From Pseudonocardia abyssalis (GTDB lineage Bacteria > Actinomycetota > Actinomycetes > Mycobacteriales > Pseudonocardiaceae): a stretch of 64,000 nt of DNA. The stretch's first letter is position 1, and every line of letters begins with the position of its first letter. Where the stretch lies: positions 4,092,001 to 4,156,000 of the forward strand of contig NZ_JADQDK010000001.1 in the NCBI RefSeq assembly GCF_019263705.2, written 5' to 3'. Below are positions 34,081 to 43,603 of this stretch, piece by piece. The notes beneath the pieces are model-generated. The model did no database searches. It had not been told where the DNA came from and was given only the letters and a program-made list of their open reading frames with translations. Both the position numbers and the translations under genes were made by a program.

Positions 34081-34304
34081 TCGGGACCCCGTGCCGTTGC
34101 ACTGATCCGGTGCAGTCGGCCCGGGCGTGCAACACCGGCGACCCGGTCACCGCTATGAGGGACGTACCCCGAGACCCGGCCAGGACCAGTGGCCCGGGCC
34201 CGCACTGTGCTGACCCCGCCCTGACCTCGCGTCGCAGCGCACTACCGCACGAGGAGTCGTAGCGTGCCCTGTGAACGCCCCGCCCCGCCCACGGTCGGCC
34301 GGCC

Positions 34305-34562
34305 ATGGGAATGAGGACGTCGGCCGCAGCCGAGGAGCTCGTCGAGGGCGTCCGCACACTCGCCGGCGTCGTCTACACGTCGATGCGCGACTCCGTGGCC
34401 CGCCTGGAGTCGACCGAGAACGGCTGGGTGCTCTACATCGACACCGACAGCTCCCACGAGGACCGGTGCTGGGCGATGGCCGGCGTGCTGCGCCTGCTGG
34501 CCTCCGGATCGGCCGAGCCCGTCTGCACCATCCCCCGCCAGGGGATCCGCCTCGTCCGCTGA
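34305..34562 (+). CDS. Small hypothetical protein
   Basis: The 85-residue protein of unknown family appears to have an alpha helix (AAEELVEGVRTLAGVVYTSMR) followed by beta strands (VARLESTENGWVLYIDTDS) and a second helix. The strand-rich centre loosely recalls gas-vesicle GvpO-type proteins but is not close enough to name. It converges on the M1 peptidase gene with a 6-bp gap. The 224 bp upstream hold no visible gene. Confidence 0.55.
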   Translation: MGMRTSAAAEELVEGVRTLAGVVYTSMRDSVARLESTENGWVLYIDTDSSHEDRCWAMAGVLRLLASGSAEPVCTIPRQGIRLVR

Positions 34563-34568
34563 CTCCCG

Positions 34569-35981
34569 TCAGCCGAGCCCGGCGGGCCTCTGCGGCGTCG
34601 CGAGCCAGATGGTGAACAGCTCGTCGAGCTCCTGGCCGGAGACCTCCTCGGCGAACGCGACGAAGTCGGCGGTCGCGACGTTCGTCCCGGCGCGGGTCGC
34701 CGCCCACCCGGGGAGGATGCGGAAGAACGCCTCGTCGCCGACGGCGGTGCGCAACGCGTGCAGGGTCATCGCGCCGCGGACGTAGACGGCCTCGTCGAAG
34801 ATCCGCTCGGACCCGGGGTCGCCGATCGTCACCGACCAGAACGGGTCGGCAGCCGGGAGCGCGGCGGCCTCGTCGAACTGCTGCCGGACGGTGGCGGTGC
34901 CCTCGCGCTCGGCCCACAGCCACTCGGCGTAGGTCGCGAAGCCCTCGTTGAGCCAGATGTCGCTCCACCGGGCGAGCGGCAGGCCGTCACCGAACCACTG
35001 GTGGGCCAGCTCGTGCACGACGACCGAATCGCCCGAGACCGCGTCGGCGAAGAAGCTCGGCGAGTAGATCGGGCGGGTCTGGTTCTCCAGCGCGAACTCC
35101 AGCCGCGGCTCGTCGTCGACGATGCCGCCCGCCGCGTCGAACGGGTAGGGCCCGAACACCTCCTGCAGGTAGCCCAGCACCTCGGGCTGGCGCGCGAGCG
35201 AGGCGCGGGCCACCGCGTCGGCCGCGCCGAGACCGGGTGCGAACGCGTCCCAGTAGCGGATGCCGTCCCGCTCGTACGCCTGTACGTCGAACGCCCCGAT
35301 CGCCATGCCCGCCAGGTACGGCGCCATCGGCTCATCGGCGATCCAGGTGGTGGTGGTCAGGCCGCCGCTGCTGGTCGTGGAGTCGAGCACGCCGTTGGCG
35401 ATCGCGGCCAGGCCGTCGGGCGCGGTGATCCGGAACGTGAAGGCGGCCGGGTCGAGCGGGTGGTCGTTGACGGGGAACCAGGTCGCGGCGACGTCGGGCT
35501 GCCCGACGACGAGCGCCCCGTCGTCCGTGGCGAAGAACCCGGCCGAACCGAAGCTGTCCACGACGAGCCGCGGCACCCCGTCGTAGGTGACGACGGTGGT
35601 GAACGGGGCCCCGTCGGCGATCGGTTCCGCGGGGGTGACGGTGAGTTCGCCGGCGTCGCGGGCGAAGGCGGCGTCGACGCCGTCGACGGTGATCGCGCGG
35701 ACCTCCAGCCCGGACAGGTCGAGATTGAACGCGGAGAGCCCCTGCGTCGCGCGCGCCGACACCTGCGCGACGCCCGTGAGGACGTCGGTGGGCGGGTCGT
35801 AGGTGACGTCGAGGTCGTAGCGGTCGACGTCGTAGCCGCCGTTGCCGTCGAGCGGGAAGTACGGGTCGCCGATGCCGGGCGCACCGGGAGCCGCCTCCGG
35901 TTGAGCCGTCGCCGCGGCCGGCGCGCAGGCCGGGAGCACCGCCAGTCCGGCCGCCACCATCAGCACCGCGATCCGCCTCAT
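34569..35981 (-). CDS. M1 family zinc metallopeptidase lipoprotein
   Basis: This 470-residue exported aminopeptidase-like enzyme has a signal peptide with lipobox LPAC (Cys18 region). The M1 beta-sandwich follows (YDVDRYDLDVTYDPPTDVLTG), then the catalytic domain with HELAHQWFGD, in which two His and a Glu bind and activate zinc, and the downstream LNEGFATYAEWL Glu ligand. It lacks the large C-terminal domain of PepN (about 850 residues), as usual for short secreted actinobacterial members. It begins 11 nt after the Clp-N/HTH gene, so the two may form an operon. No ribosome site is visible. Confidence 0.92.
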   Translation of the reverse strand: MRRIAVLMVAAGLAVLPACAPAAATAQPEAAPGAPGIGDPYFPLDGNGGYDVDRYDLDVTYDPPTDVLTGVAQVSARATQGLSAFNLDLSGLEVRAITVDGVDAAFARDAGELTVTPAEPIADGAPFTTVVTYDGVPRLVVDSFGSAGFFATDDGALVVGQPDVAATWFPVNDHPLDPAAFTFRITAPDGLAAIANGVLDSTTSSGGLTTTTWIADEPMAPYLAGMAIGAFDVQAYERDGIRYWDAFAPGLGAADAVARASLARQPEVLGYLQEVFGPYPFDAAGGIVDDEPRLEFALENQTRPIYSPSFFADAVSGDSVVVHELAHQWFGDGLPLARWSDIWLNEGFATYAEWLWAEREGTATVRQQFDEAAALPAADPFWSVTIGDPGSERIFDEAVYVRGAMTLHALRTAVGDEAFFRILPGWAATRAGTNVATADFVAFAEEVSGQELDELFTIWLATPQRPAGLG

Positions 35982-35992
35982 GGGAGAGGAGG

Positions 35993-36682
35993 TTACGACT
36001 CCAGCTCCCCGTCCGGGGTCGCGTCCACGACGGACTTGCGGAGGCCGAGACCCGACAGCGGTCCGTCGCCGTCCTCCACCTCCAGCAGCGCGAGCAGGAC
36101 GTGCCCGGTGCCGACGGTCTCGTGCTCCAGCCGCAGCGCCTCCCGGAACGTCAGCTCCAGCGCCTTGCGGGCCGGGGCGTCGAAGGGGATCAGGGCGGGG
36201 ACCTCCGCGGCCGGTGGCGGCAGCACCGCGGTCGCCGCGGCGCGCACGGCAGCGGGCTCCACCCCCTGTGCGGCGAACGCCGCAGCGGCCACCGAGCCGG
36301 GTTCGGCGAGCAGCCCCAGCACGAGGTGGGCGGGGGTGATCGAGTCGTTGCCCGCCGCGTGCGCCGCGTTCTGCGCCGCCACCACGGCACCGCGGGCGAG
36401 TGCGGTGAAGCGGCTGAAGTTCTCCGCCGTGTCGGCCTTCGGCACGAACCGTTTCTGCACGGCCTGCTTCGTGACACCCATACTCGCGCCGATCTCCGTC
36501 CACGACGCCCCGGAGCGGCGGGCCTGGTCGACGAAGTGGCCGATGAGGTGGTCGGCGACGTCACCGAGGGCATCGGCGGCGATCACCGCACCGGAGAGGC
36601 GTTCGAGCGGTTCCTCGTGGACCGAGGAGATGGCCGCGATCAGGTCGTCGAGGCGGACGGGGTTGTCCATGCGGATCGTCAT
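35993..36682 (-). CDS. Clp-N repeat protein with HTH (putative autoregulator)
   Basis: In this 229-residue protein, residues 40-75 contain an HTH-like segment (SGASWTEIGASMGVTKQAVQKRF). Residues 85-229 carry two Clp N-terminal repeats (FSRFTALARGAVVAAQNAAH; ARKALELTFREALRLEHETVGTGHVLLALL) like the peptide-recognition domain of ClpA/ClpC, but with no AAA+ ATPase. It could sense misfolded substrates and control transcription. ATG start 6 nt after a -10 (TACGGT) that lies inside a perfect operator. Divergent from a VOC gene and upstream of the M1 peptidase. Confidence 0.85.
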   Translation of the reverse strand: MTIRMDNPVRLDDLIAAISSVHEEPLERLSGAVIAADALGDVADHLIGHFVDQARRSGASWTEIGASMGVTKQAVQKRFVPKADTAENFSRFTALARGAVVAAQNAAHAAGNDSITPAHLVLGLLAEPGSVAAAAFAAQGVEPAAVRAAATAVLPPPAAEVPALIPFDAPARKALELTFREALRLEHETVGTGHVLLALLEVEDGDGPLSGLGLRKSVVDATPDGELES

Positions 36683-36683
36683 G

Positions 36684-36730
36684 CGTCAACCGTAGGTTGA
36701 CGATCGAGTGTCGTCAACCCCGGGTTGACG
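36684..36730. promoter_or_regulatory. Two 19-bp operators overlaying the Clp-N/HTH promoter
   Basis: CGTCAACC-N3-GGTTGACG occurs perfectly at 36684-36702 and 36712-36730, starts 28 bp apart. On the reverse strand TTGACG of the distal copy and TACGGT of the proximal copy are separated by 17 bp, a near-consensus promoter. The divergent VOC gene has TAAAGT at 36732-36737, 6 nt before its GTG. A dimer bound at both sites would cover both promoters. Confidence 0.85.
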
Positions 36731-36743
36731 CTAAAGTCCGGCG

Positions 36744-37133
36744 GTGCACATCGAGCTGGTCACGCTGGTCGTCGACGACTACGACCCCGCCATCGCCTTC
36801 TACGTCGACGTCCTCGGGTTCGACCTCGTCGACGACTCCCCCTCGCTCACGAACGACGGCCGGCCGAAGCGCTGGGTGGTGGTGCGACCACCCGGGGCGC
36901 AGACCGGGCTGCTGCTGGCCCGAGCCGACGGGCCGACGCAGTCCGCGGCCGTCGGCGCACAGGCCGCCGGCCGGGTGGGCTTCTTCCTGCGGGTCGACGA
37001 CTTCGCCGCCGCGCACGACCGGATGACGGCTGCCGGGGTGGAGTTCGTGACGGACCCCCGCACCGAGCCCTACGGCCGGATCGCCGTGTTCCTCGACGTC
37101 GCGGGCAACCGCTGGGACCTGCTCGGACCGTGA
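36744..37133 (+). CDS. VOC family protein (glyoxalase-like)
   Basis: The 129-residue VOC protein has a first module VTLVVDDYDPAIAFYVDVLGF, a second GRVGFFLRVDDFAAAHDRMTAAG and a final FLDVAGNRWDLLGP. It resembles small bleomycin-resistance/glyoxalase relatives of unknown substrate. GTG start, probably leaderless (TAAAGT 6 nt upstream). Divergent from the Clp-N/HTH regulator, whose operators adjoin its promoter, so co-regulation is likely. Converges on the next gene with a 4-bp gap. Confidence 0.9.
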   Translation: MHIELVTLVVDDYDPAIAFYVDVLGFDLVDDSPSLTNDGRPKRWVVVRPPGAQTGLLLARADGPTQSAAVGAQAAGRVGFFLRVDDFAAAHDRMTAAGVEFVTDPRTEPYGRIAVFLDVAGNRWDLLGP

Positions 37134-37137
37134 GCGG

Positions 37138-37770
37138 TCAGGCCCGACCCCGCAGCGTCTCGACGCCGGGGCCCTCGAGGTCGTCGCAGAACGCCGCCCG
37201 GCCGGACATCGCCATCACCAGCGCGACGGTGGTGCCGCGCACGAGCGGGCCCTCGCCCGTCGCGAACTCCCCGTCGACGGCTTCCAGCCGCAGCCCGGCG
37301 ATCGCCGTCCGGCTGTTCACGGTGAAGTCGCGGGAGGCGAAGAAGCGGGCGACCTCCGTGGCCGCTTCGACCGACGGGGAGTGCGGCAGCCTGAGCGGGC
37401 GGCGGAGGTCACCGGCGTGGACCACCACCTCCCCGAGCCACGCGGGCGTGTGCCCGGACGCGGCCGTCGTGCTCGGGACGACCGCGCGGAACCGGGCCAG
37501 CGTCTCCGCGGGTGTCGCACCGCGGTGCTCGGCGAGGCGTCGGGCGTTGTGCAGCTCGGCGTCGAACCGGGCGCCCGCCATGCTGCGGATCCAGCGGAAC
37601 GGGCCCAGGCTCGCCGCCGCCGTCAGGTGGGCGACGACCTCCTCCACAGACCACCGACCGCACAGCGACGGCACGGCCCACTGCTCGGGCGCGAGGTCGG
37701 CGAGGTCGGCGGCCAGGGCGGCGCGCTCGTCGTGGACGAGCGACCACACGGTCTCGCGGGACGACTGCAC
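37138..37770 (-). CDS. Maleylpyruvate isomerase-family mycothiol-dependent protein
   Basis: The 210-residue DinB-like four-helix bundle belongs to the TIGR03083 group: the WSLVHDERAALAADLADL start, PEQWAVPSLCGRWSVEEVVAHL (with the metal-binding His) and the later WLGEVVVHAGDLRRPL His/Asp segment. These proteins use mycothiol as thiol cofactor in some cases. The GTG start at 37770 is chosen because AGGAGGT lies 5 nt upstream. The substrate is unknown. Fits a mycothiol-producing host (mshB in this window). Confidence 0.85.
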   Translation of the reverse strand: MQSSRETVWSLVHDERAALAADLADLAPEQWAVPSLCGRWSVEEVVAHLTAAASLGPFRWIRSMAGARFDAELHNARRLAEHRGATPAETLARFRAVVPSTTAASGHTPAWLGEVVVHAGDLRRPLRLPHSPSVEAATEVARFFASRDFTVNSRTAIAGLRLEAVDGEFATGEGPLVRGTTVALVMAMSGRAAFCDDLEGPGVETLRGRA

Positions 37771-37879
37771 GGGGTACCTCCTGCGTCGGACGGGCTGACG
37801 GGGAGGAGACCCGCCCGCCGCCGGGGAATCATCGCTCCGGCCGCCGGAGAATGTCAGGGGGCGGCGATACGGTCGGTCC

Positions 37880-38482
37880 GTGACCACCTGGCCGGACCGC
37901 CCGCACACCGCACTGCTCGTCGTCGACGTCCAGAACGGTGTCGTCGTCGAGGCGCACGATCGCGACGCCGTCGTCGGCAAGGTCGCCGCGCTCGTCGCCC
38001 GCGCCCGCCACGAGCAGGTGCCGGTGGTGTGGGTGCAACAGACCGACGACGAGTTCCCTCGGGGGAGCGACACGTGGGGCGTCGTGCCGGAGCTGGACCC
38101 CGCCGACCACGAGCCGCGCATCGAGAAGGAGCACGGCGACTCCTTCGAGGCCACCGAACTGGCCGAGGTCCTCGCCGGGTTGGGGGTCGGCCGGGTCGTC
38201 GTCGCGGGCGCCCAGACCGACGCCTGCATCCGCGCCACGCTGCACGGCGCGTTCGTCCGCGGTTACGACACCGTCCTCGTCACCGACGCCCACACCACGG
38301 AGGACCTCACGGCCTACGGCGCCCCGCCGCCCCCGCAGGTCATCGCGCACACCAACCTGTACTGGGGGTTCCAGAGCGGCCCCGGCCGCACCGCCACCAC
38401 CGCGACGGCCGCGGAGGTCGATCTCACGGGCGCGCGGGCCGGGGAAGGTACCGGGGGGCTCCGGCCGTGGAGCGCGCAGTAG
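37880..38482 (+). CDS. Isochorismatase-family cysteine hydrolase
   Basis: The 200-residue alpha/beta hydrolase of the nicotinamidase/isochorismatase family has catalytic Asp in LLVVDVQNGV, Lys in EPRIEKEHGDSF and Cys in VVVAGAQTDACIRATL, all present, so it is expected to be active. Substrate unknown (amide or isochorismate-like). GTG start exactly 6 nt after TACGGT (37868-37873), implying a leaderless mRNA. Divergent from the mycothiol-dependent gene. Confidence 0.9.
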   Translation: MTTWPDRPHTALLVVDVQNGVVVEAHDRDAVVGKVAALVARARHEQVPVVWVQQTDDEFPRGSDTWGVVPELDPADHEPRIEKEHGDSFEATELAEVLAGLGVGRVVVAGAQTDACIRATLHGAFVRGYDTVLVTDAHTTEDLTAYGAPPPPQVIAHTNLYWGFQSGPGRTATTATAAEVDLTGARAGEGTGGLRPWSAQ

Positions 38483-38575
38483 GCCCGAGCCCTTCCGCGC
38501 GCTCCCGGCAGATCGCGGGGCACACAGGACCGGCCCGGACCGATGAGTCCGGGGCACCCACGACGTCGGAGGAGC

Positions 38576-39409
38576 ATGACCGCCACGACGACCGCCCGCC
38601 GCATGTTCGAGCTCCTCGAGCCGATCTGCCTGGTCACCTACCTCGCCGGCGAGTCCGCCGAGGAGCTGACCGCGCTCGGCCACCGCACCTACTGGGACGG
38701 CTACTTCGCCAGCCGCGCCGCGCCGCTGGGACGGGTGCCGGCGGAGGTCGTGGACGCGGCCTTCTACAGCTTCGCCGACGGGGAGGTCGCACGCCACATC
38801 CCGAGTGCGTGGGAGACGGTCCCGCCGGAGACGTCCTTCGCCTCGTGGCGCCGGGGCAGCGCGGCCTCCGTGCGGCGGATCCTCGGCGACGGGCTGGCCG
38901 ACTCGCCCGGCCTGGCACGCGCCGCCGACCTGGTCACCGTGGCGGCCACGAGCGCGCCCGTGCAGGGGCGGGTGCTGTACGCCGGATGGCGCGCCCTCCC
39001 CGTGCCGAGCGACCCGGTCACCCGGCTGTGGCACTCCGCGACCATGCTGCGCGAGCACCGCGGTGACGGGCACGTCGCCGTCCTGCTCGGCACCGGCATC
39101 GGCGGGGCGGAGGCCCACGTACTGTCCGCGCTCGAGATGGGCATCCACCCGCCGGAGTCGTTCGGGCGCATCCACCACCTGCCGAGGGAGCGGCTGGTCG
39201 AGGTCATGGACGGGCTGCGCGAGCGCGGGCTCGTCGACGCCGGGGGCCACTTCACCGACGCCGGCCGCGAGACCAAACAGCGCATCGAGGACCTCACCGA
39301 CGAACTCGCCGCCGCGCCGTACGACGCCCTGTCCCCCGCCGAGCTCGACGAGCTGTTCGCCGCGCTCGAGCCCCTCACGGCGAGGCTGGTGGCCGCGGGA
39401 TCGCGGTGA
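38576..39409 (+). CDS. SCO6745-family protein
   Basis: This 277-residue protein is widespread in actinobacteria. It starts ARRMFELLEPICLVTY and has the conserved LTALGHRTYWDGYFASRAAPLG and YSFADGEVARHIPSAW segments; the C-terminal part (RLVEVMDGLRERGLVD...FTDAGRE) looks like a winged helix. Function is not established. ATG at 38576 follows a GGAGGAG ribosome site. It converges on ychF with a 3-bp gap. Confidence 0.85.
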   Translation: MTATTTARRMFELLEPICLVTYLAGESAEELTALGHRTYWDGYFASRAAPLGRVPAEVVDAAFYSFADGEVARHIPSAWETVPPETSFASWRRGSAASVRRILGDGLADSPGLARAADLVTVAATSAPVQGRVLYAGWRALPVPSDPVTRLWHSATMLREHRGDGHVAVLLGTGIGGAEAHVLSALEMGIHPPESFGRIHHLPRERLVEVMDGLRERGLVDAGGHFTDAGRETKQRIEDLTDELAAAPYDALSPAELDELFAALEPLTARLVAAGSR

Positions 39410-39412
39410 CGG

Positions 39413-40486
<1,074 letters not shown>

Positions 40487-40527
40487 GAGGTACCAGCGTA
40501 GTCGCCGCCACCGGACCGGTCGCAGGC

Positions 40528-40637
40528 GCGACTCGGGGGCGGGAATCCCGCGACTCGCGGGCTGAGGAACAGCGACTCGCGGGCGGAGGAACAGCGACTC
40601 GCGGGCTGAGGAACAGCGACTCGGGGGCGGGGAGGGA
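40528..40637. repeat. Five 22-bp tandem repeats upstream of ychF
   Basis: Units start at 40528, 40550, 40572, 40594 and 40616, each opening GCGACTCG(C/G)GGGC; the middle three share the tail TGAGGAACA or GGAGGAACA. The same unit family occurs at 21162-21205. The 22-bp spacing equals two helical turns, so proteins bound to the repeats would sit on one face. Confidence 0.85.
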
Positions 40638-40726
40638 GGGGCTCGCGCGGCGTGGGTACCCACCGTTCGCCACGCTAGGCCGATCGGCGGTACCGTCTGC
40701 CCGCCAGACATCGCAGGCGACCGGGG

Positions 40727-41326
40727 GTGGGGCTCGTGCGCGGAATCGTCCGGACGTTGCTCGCGGCGGCGGCCGGGGCGGCGCTCGTCGCGAGCGGGAC
40801 GACGGTGGTCCGGCTCTCCGATGAGGCCGTCGCCGACACCGCCGCGGCGCAGGCGGTCGACGCCGACGCCACGGCCCGGGAGGGTCTGGTGCCGCAGCTG
40901 CCCGCCAGCGAGGTCCAGCCCGAGCCGGCGGCGGCCGCCCCCGCACCGGTCCTCGTGGAGCCCGTGGCCGAGCCCGCCCGCCGCGCCCCGGGCCGCGCCG
41001 CCGAACCGGCCCCGCGCCGGGCACCCGTCGCCGCGCCCGCGCCCGCGCCGACCCCTGCTCCGGTCGCGGTCCCGGCGGAAGGCCCGGCCGCGCCGGCGCC
41101 CGCGCCGCGCCTCGAGGAACCCACCCGGGACGCACCCCCCGCGGACCAGCCGTCGCGGGAGCCCGACGGCGGGTCGGCCGACGCCGACACCGGCTCCGAC
41201 ACCGGCTCCGGGGCCGGATCCGACGCCGGGACGGAGGCCGGGGACCGGCCGGACTCCCTGCTCGGACGCGTCACCGAACCGCTCGGGGCGTCCTGCGGCG
41301 GGGTGCTCGGAGCGGTCTGCGGCTGA
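40727..41326 (+). CDS. Exported Ala/Pro-rich protein
   Basis: The 199-residue protein has an N-terminal signal or anchor helix (RTLLAAAAGAALVASGT), a long Ala/Pro/Glu-rich low-complexity middle, a Gly/Ser/Asp stretch and a C-terminal end with two cysteines (GASCGGVLGAVCG) that could form a disulfide. No family recognised; probably a wall-spanning or surface protein. GTG 40727 or GTG 40736 could start it. A TACCGT -10 lies at 40691. It converges on the second response regulator (6 bp). Confidence 0.55.
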   Translation: MGLVRGIVRTLLAAAAGAALVASGTTVVRLSDEAVADTAAAQAVDADATAREGLVPQLPASEVQPEPAAAAPAPVLVEPVAEPARRAPGRAAEPAPRRAPVAAPAPAPTPAPVAVPAEGPAAPAPAPRLEEPTRDAPPADQPSREPDGGSADADTGSDTGSGAGSDAGTEAGDRPDSLLGRVTEPLGASCGGVLGAVCG

Positions 41327-41332
41327 GGCCGC

Positions 41333-41998
41333 TCAGTCGATCGCGTCGAGTCGGTAGCCCATCCCCCGCACCGTGACGATGCGCTCCGCACCGAGCTTGC
41401 GGCGCAGGTAGCGCACGTAGACGTCGACGACGTTGGAGCCGGGGTCGAAGTCGTAGCCCCACACGTGCGAGAGCAGCTGCTCGCGGGAGAGCACCTGCCC
41501 CGCGTGGCGCAGGAACGTCTCGGCGAGCGCGAACTCGCGGGCCGACAGGTCCACGGTGCGCCCCTCGACCTGCGCGCGGCGCGTGCGCAGGTCGAGCTGC
41601 AGGCCGCCGTGGGTGAGCACGGTCAGCTCGGCGGAGCGCTCGGTGGTCAGCCGCAGCCGGACGCGCGCGAGCAGCTCCTCGAACCGGAACGGCTTGGGCA
41701 TGTAGTCGTCGGCGCCGCCCTCCAGCCCGGCGACGGTGTCCTGCACGCTGTCGCGGGCCGTCAGCACGATCACCGGGATCGCGCAGCGGTCGGAGCGCAG
41801 CGTGCGCAACACCTCGAACCCGTCCATGCCGGGCAGGCCGATGTCGAGGACCAGCAGGTCGTAGGCCCCGGTCACGGCGTGGTCGAAGGCCGAGAGGCCG
41901 TCGGCGACGACCGTGGTGACGAAGCCGTTGGCCGTCAGCCCCTTCTCGACGAACGCGGAGATCCGCGGCTCGTCCTCGGCGATCAGGATGCGACTCAC
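41333..41998 (-). CDS. OmpR-family response regulator
   Basis: The 221-residue protein has a receiver domain (AEDE pocket, phosphorylated Asp52 in LDIGLPGMDG, TARD, Lys in YMPKPF) and a winged-helix effector (REQLLSHVWGYDFDPGSNVVDVYVRYLRRKLG, VRGMGYRL). GTG start overlaps the kinase stop (GTGA). Last gene of a three-gene operon with the kinase and an Asp-rich exported protein. Confidence 0.94.
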   Translation of the reverse strand: MSRILIAEDEPRISAFVEKGLTANGFVTTVVADGLSAFDHAVTGAYDLLVLDIGLPGMDGFEVLRTLRSDRCAIPVIVLTARDSVQDTVAGLEGGADDYMPKPFRFEELLARVRLRLTTERSAELTVLTHGGLQLDLRTRRAQVEGRTVDLSAREFALAETFLRHAGQVLSREQLLSHVWGYDFDPGSNVVDVYVRYLRRKLGAERIVTVRGMGYRLDAID

Positions 41999-43464
41999 GT
42001 CGGGTTCTCCTCGGGAAGGATCGCCGGGACGGCGATGGTGAACGTGGCGCCCCGGCCGACGACGCTGTCGAGCAGCACCTGGCCCCCGTGGGCGACCGCG
42101 ATGGCGCGGATGATGGACAGACCCAGCCCGGCGCCCTCGGAGCGCGGGCCGGTGGACGTGCCGCGGGCGAACCGCTCGAAGATGCGCGCGCGGTCGCCCT
42201 CGGCGATGCCGGGTCCGGAGTCGGCGACCCAGAACCGCAGCTGGCCACCGGCGAGCTGCGAACCGATCGCGATGCGGTCGCCGGGGCGGGTGTAGCGGAC
42301 GGCGTTGTCGGCGAGCGCGACGATCGCCTGCGTGACGCGCTGCGGGTCGACGACGGCGGCGACGCGCGCGGCGGTCTCCAGCACCCACTCCCGCTCCCCC
42401 AGTTTGACGATCTTGCCGAACACGTCCTCGGTGAGCTCGCCGACGTCGGCCTGCTCGGGGTGCAGGAACGTCGGCTGCTCGGAGCGGGCGAGCAGCAGCA
42501 GGTCCGACACCATCCGGTTCATCCGCTCCAGCTCGTCGTCGACGAGCTCGACGGTGGAGGTGACGTCGGCCGGGTCATGGGCGTCGAGCACCTCGAGGTG
42601 CCCGCGGACGATCGTGATGGGCGTGCGCAGCTCGTGGCCCGCGTCGTCGACGAAGCGGCGCTGGACGTCGACCCCGGTCTCGACGCGGTCGAGCATGGCG
42701 TTGACGGTGCGGACGAGGTCCCGCAGCTCGTCGCGGTCGCTCGACCCGTCCCGCCCACCCGGGCCGAGCGGGATGCGACGCGAGAGGTCGGTCTCGGTGA
42801 TGGAGCGCGCGGTGTCGGCGACGTCGCGCAGCGGGCGCAGGATCCGGCCCGCCACGAGCCAGGCCCCGCCCGCGGCGAGCAGCGCCGTCAGCGCACCGAC
42901 CAGCAGCATCACGCGCGCCGCGGAGTGGGCGGCCTCGCGCTCCGCATCGGCGAGGTAGGCCGCGACGATGACGCCGGTACTGCCCTGCGGGTCCGGGAAC
43001 TCGATCGGCACGGCCAGGTAGAGCACCTCGCCGGCACTGCTCCCGTAGGTGTCCTGCACCGGCTCGGTGACGCCGCCGACGAGCGCGGTGAACGCGGGAT
43101 CGTTCTGCAGCACGGCGGGGGCGGCGTCGGCGCGGCGGCTCTGGTAGGCGAACGCACCGTCGACGTAGCCGAGGAACTTCTCGTTGGGCCGCGCCTGGTT
43201 GTAGGCGATCGCGGCGTCCAGCACGTCGCCGACGGACAGGAACGGGGCGCCGTCGCGCGGGTTGACGCCGTCGGCGACGACGGAGCCGAACTCCTGCACC
43301 TCGTTGAGCAGCGCCCCGCGCATCCGGGCGTCGGTGTCCTGGATCAGCAGCCGCCACGTGACGACCGTGACGACCCCGAGGGCGAGCAGGACGAGCGCGA
43401 GCACCCACCCGACGATCCGGGTGCGCGCGGTGCCCGGCAGGCGCAGGCGCGGCGTGCTCGTCAT
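41995..43464 (-). CDS. Sensor histidine kinase
   Basis: This 489-residue membrane kinase has TM1 at about 15-37, an extracellular sensor of about 130 residues, TM2 at about 170-190 and HAMP (RILRPLRDVADTARSITETDLSRRIP). H-box is VDDAGHELRTPITIVRGH and ATP-binding motifs are ALADNAVRYTRPG, DSGPGIA and EGAGLGLSII. ATG 43464 has a GAGGA ribosome site. The frame stays open upstream to 43650 through 15-bp repeats encoding TPLPT units, but that extension lacks a start signal. The ligand is unknown; the linked Asp-rich protein suggests cations or envelope charge. Confidence 0.92.
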   Translation of the reverse strand: MTSTPRLRLPGTARTRIVGWVLALVLLALGVVTVVTWRLLIQDTDARMRGALLNEVQEFGSVVADGVNPRDGAPFLSVGDVLDAAIAYNQARPNEKFLGYVDGAFAYQSRRADAAPAVLQNDPAFTALVGGVTEPVQDTYGSSAGEVLYLAVPIEFPDPQGSTGVIVAAYLADAEREAAHSAARVMLLVGALTALLAAGGAWLVAGRILRPLRDVADTARSITETDLSRRIPLGPGGRDGSSDRDELRDLVRTVNAMLDRVETGVDVQRRFVDDAGHELRTPITIVRGHLEVLDAHDPADVTSTVELVDDELERMNRMVSDLLLLARSEQPTFLHPEQADVGELTEDVFGKIVKLGEREWVLETAARVAAVVDPQRVTQAIVALADNAVRYTRPGDRIAIGSQLAGGQLRFWVADSGPGIAEGDRARIFERFARGTSTGPRSEGAGLGLSIIRAIAVAHGGQVLLDSVVGRGATFTIAVPAILPEENPT

Positions 43465-43515
43465 GGGGTCCTCGGGGAACGGGGGGCGGGCCGGGCCGGC
43501 GGTCGCCCGCCGCAG

Positions 43516-43583
43516 TGTCGTCGGGAGCGGTGTCGTCGGGAGCGGTGTCGTCGGGCGCTGTGTCGTCGGGAGCGGTGTCATCG
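43516..43583. repeat. Four 15-bp tandem repeats before the kinase gene
   Basis: Units TGTCGTCGGGAGCGG start at 43516, 43531, 43546 (two changes) and 43561, followed by a partial copy. The period is a multiple of three and the reverse-strand frame in phase with the kinase reads Thr-Pro-Leu-Pro-Thr, so an N-terminal extension of the kinase cannot be excluded. Confidence 0.75.
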
Positions 43584-43603
43584 ACCGGCGCAGCGTCGCA
43601 GGG

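Noticed and set aside
34305..34562. Small protein as a gas-vesicle GvpO homologue
   Set aside because: Only a short strand pattern is similar and there are no other gas-vesicle genes.
40528..40637. 22-bp repeats as a CRISPR array
   Set aside because: Units are directly adjacent with no spacers, and no cas genes are present.
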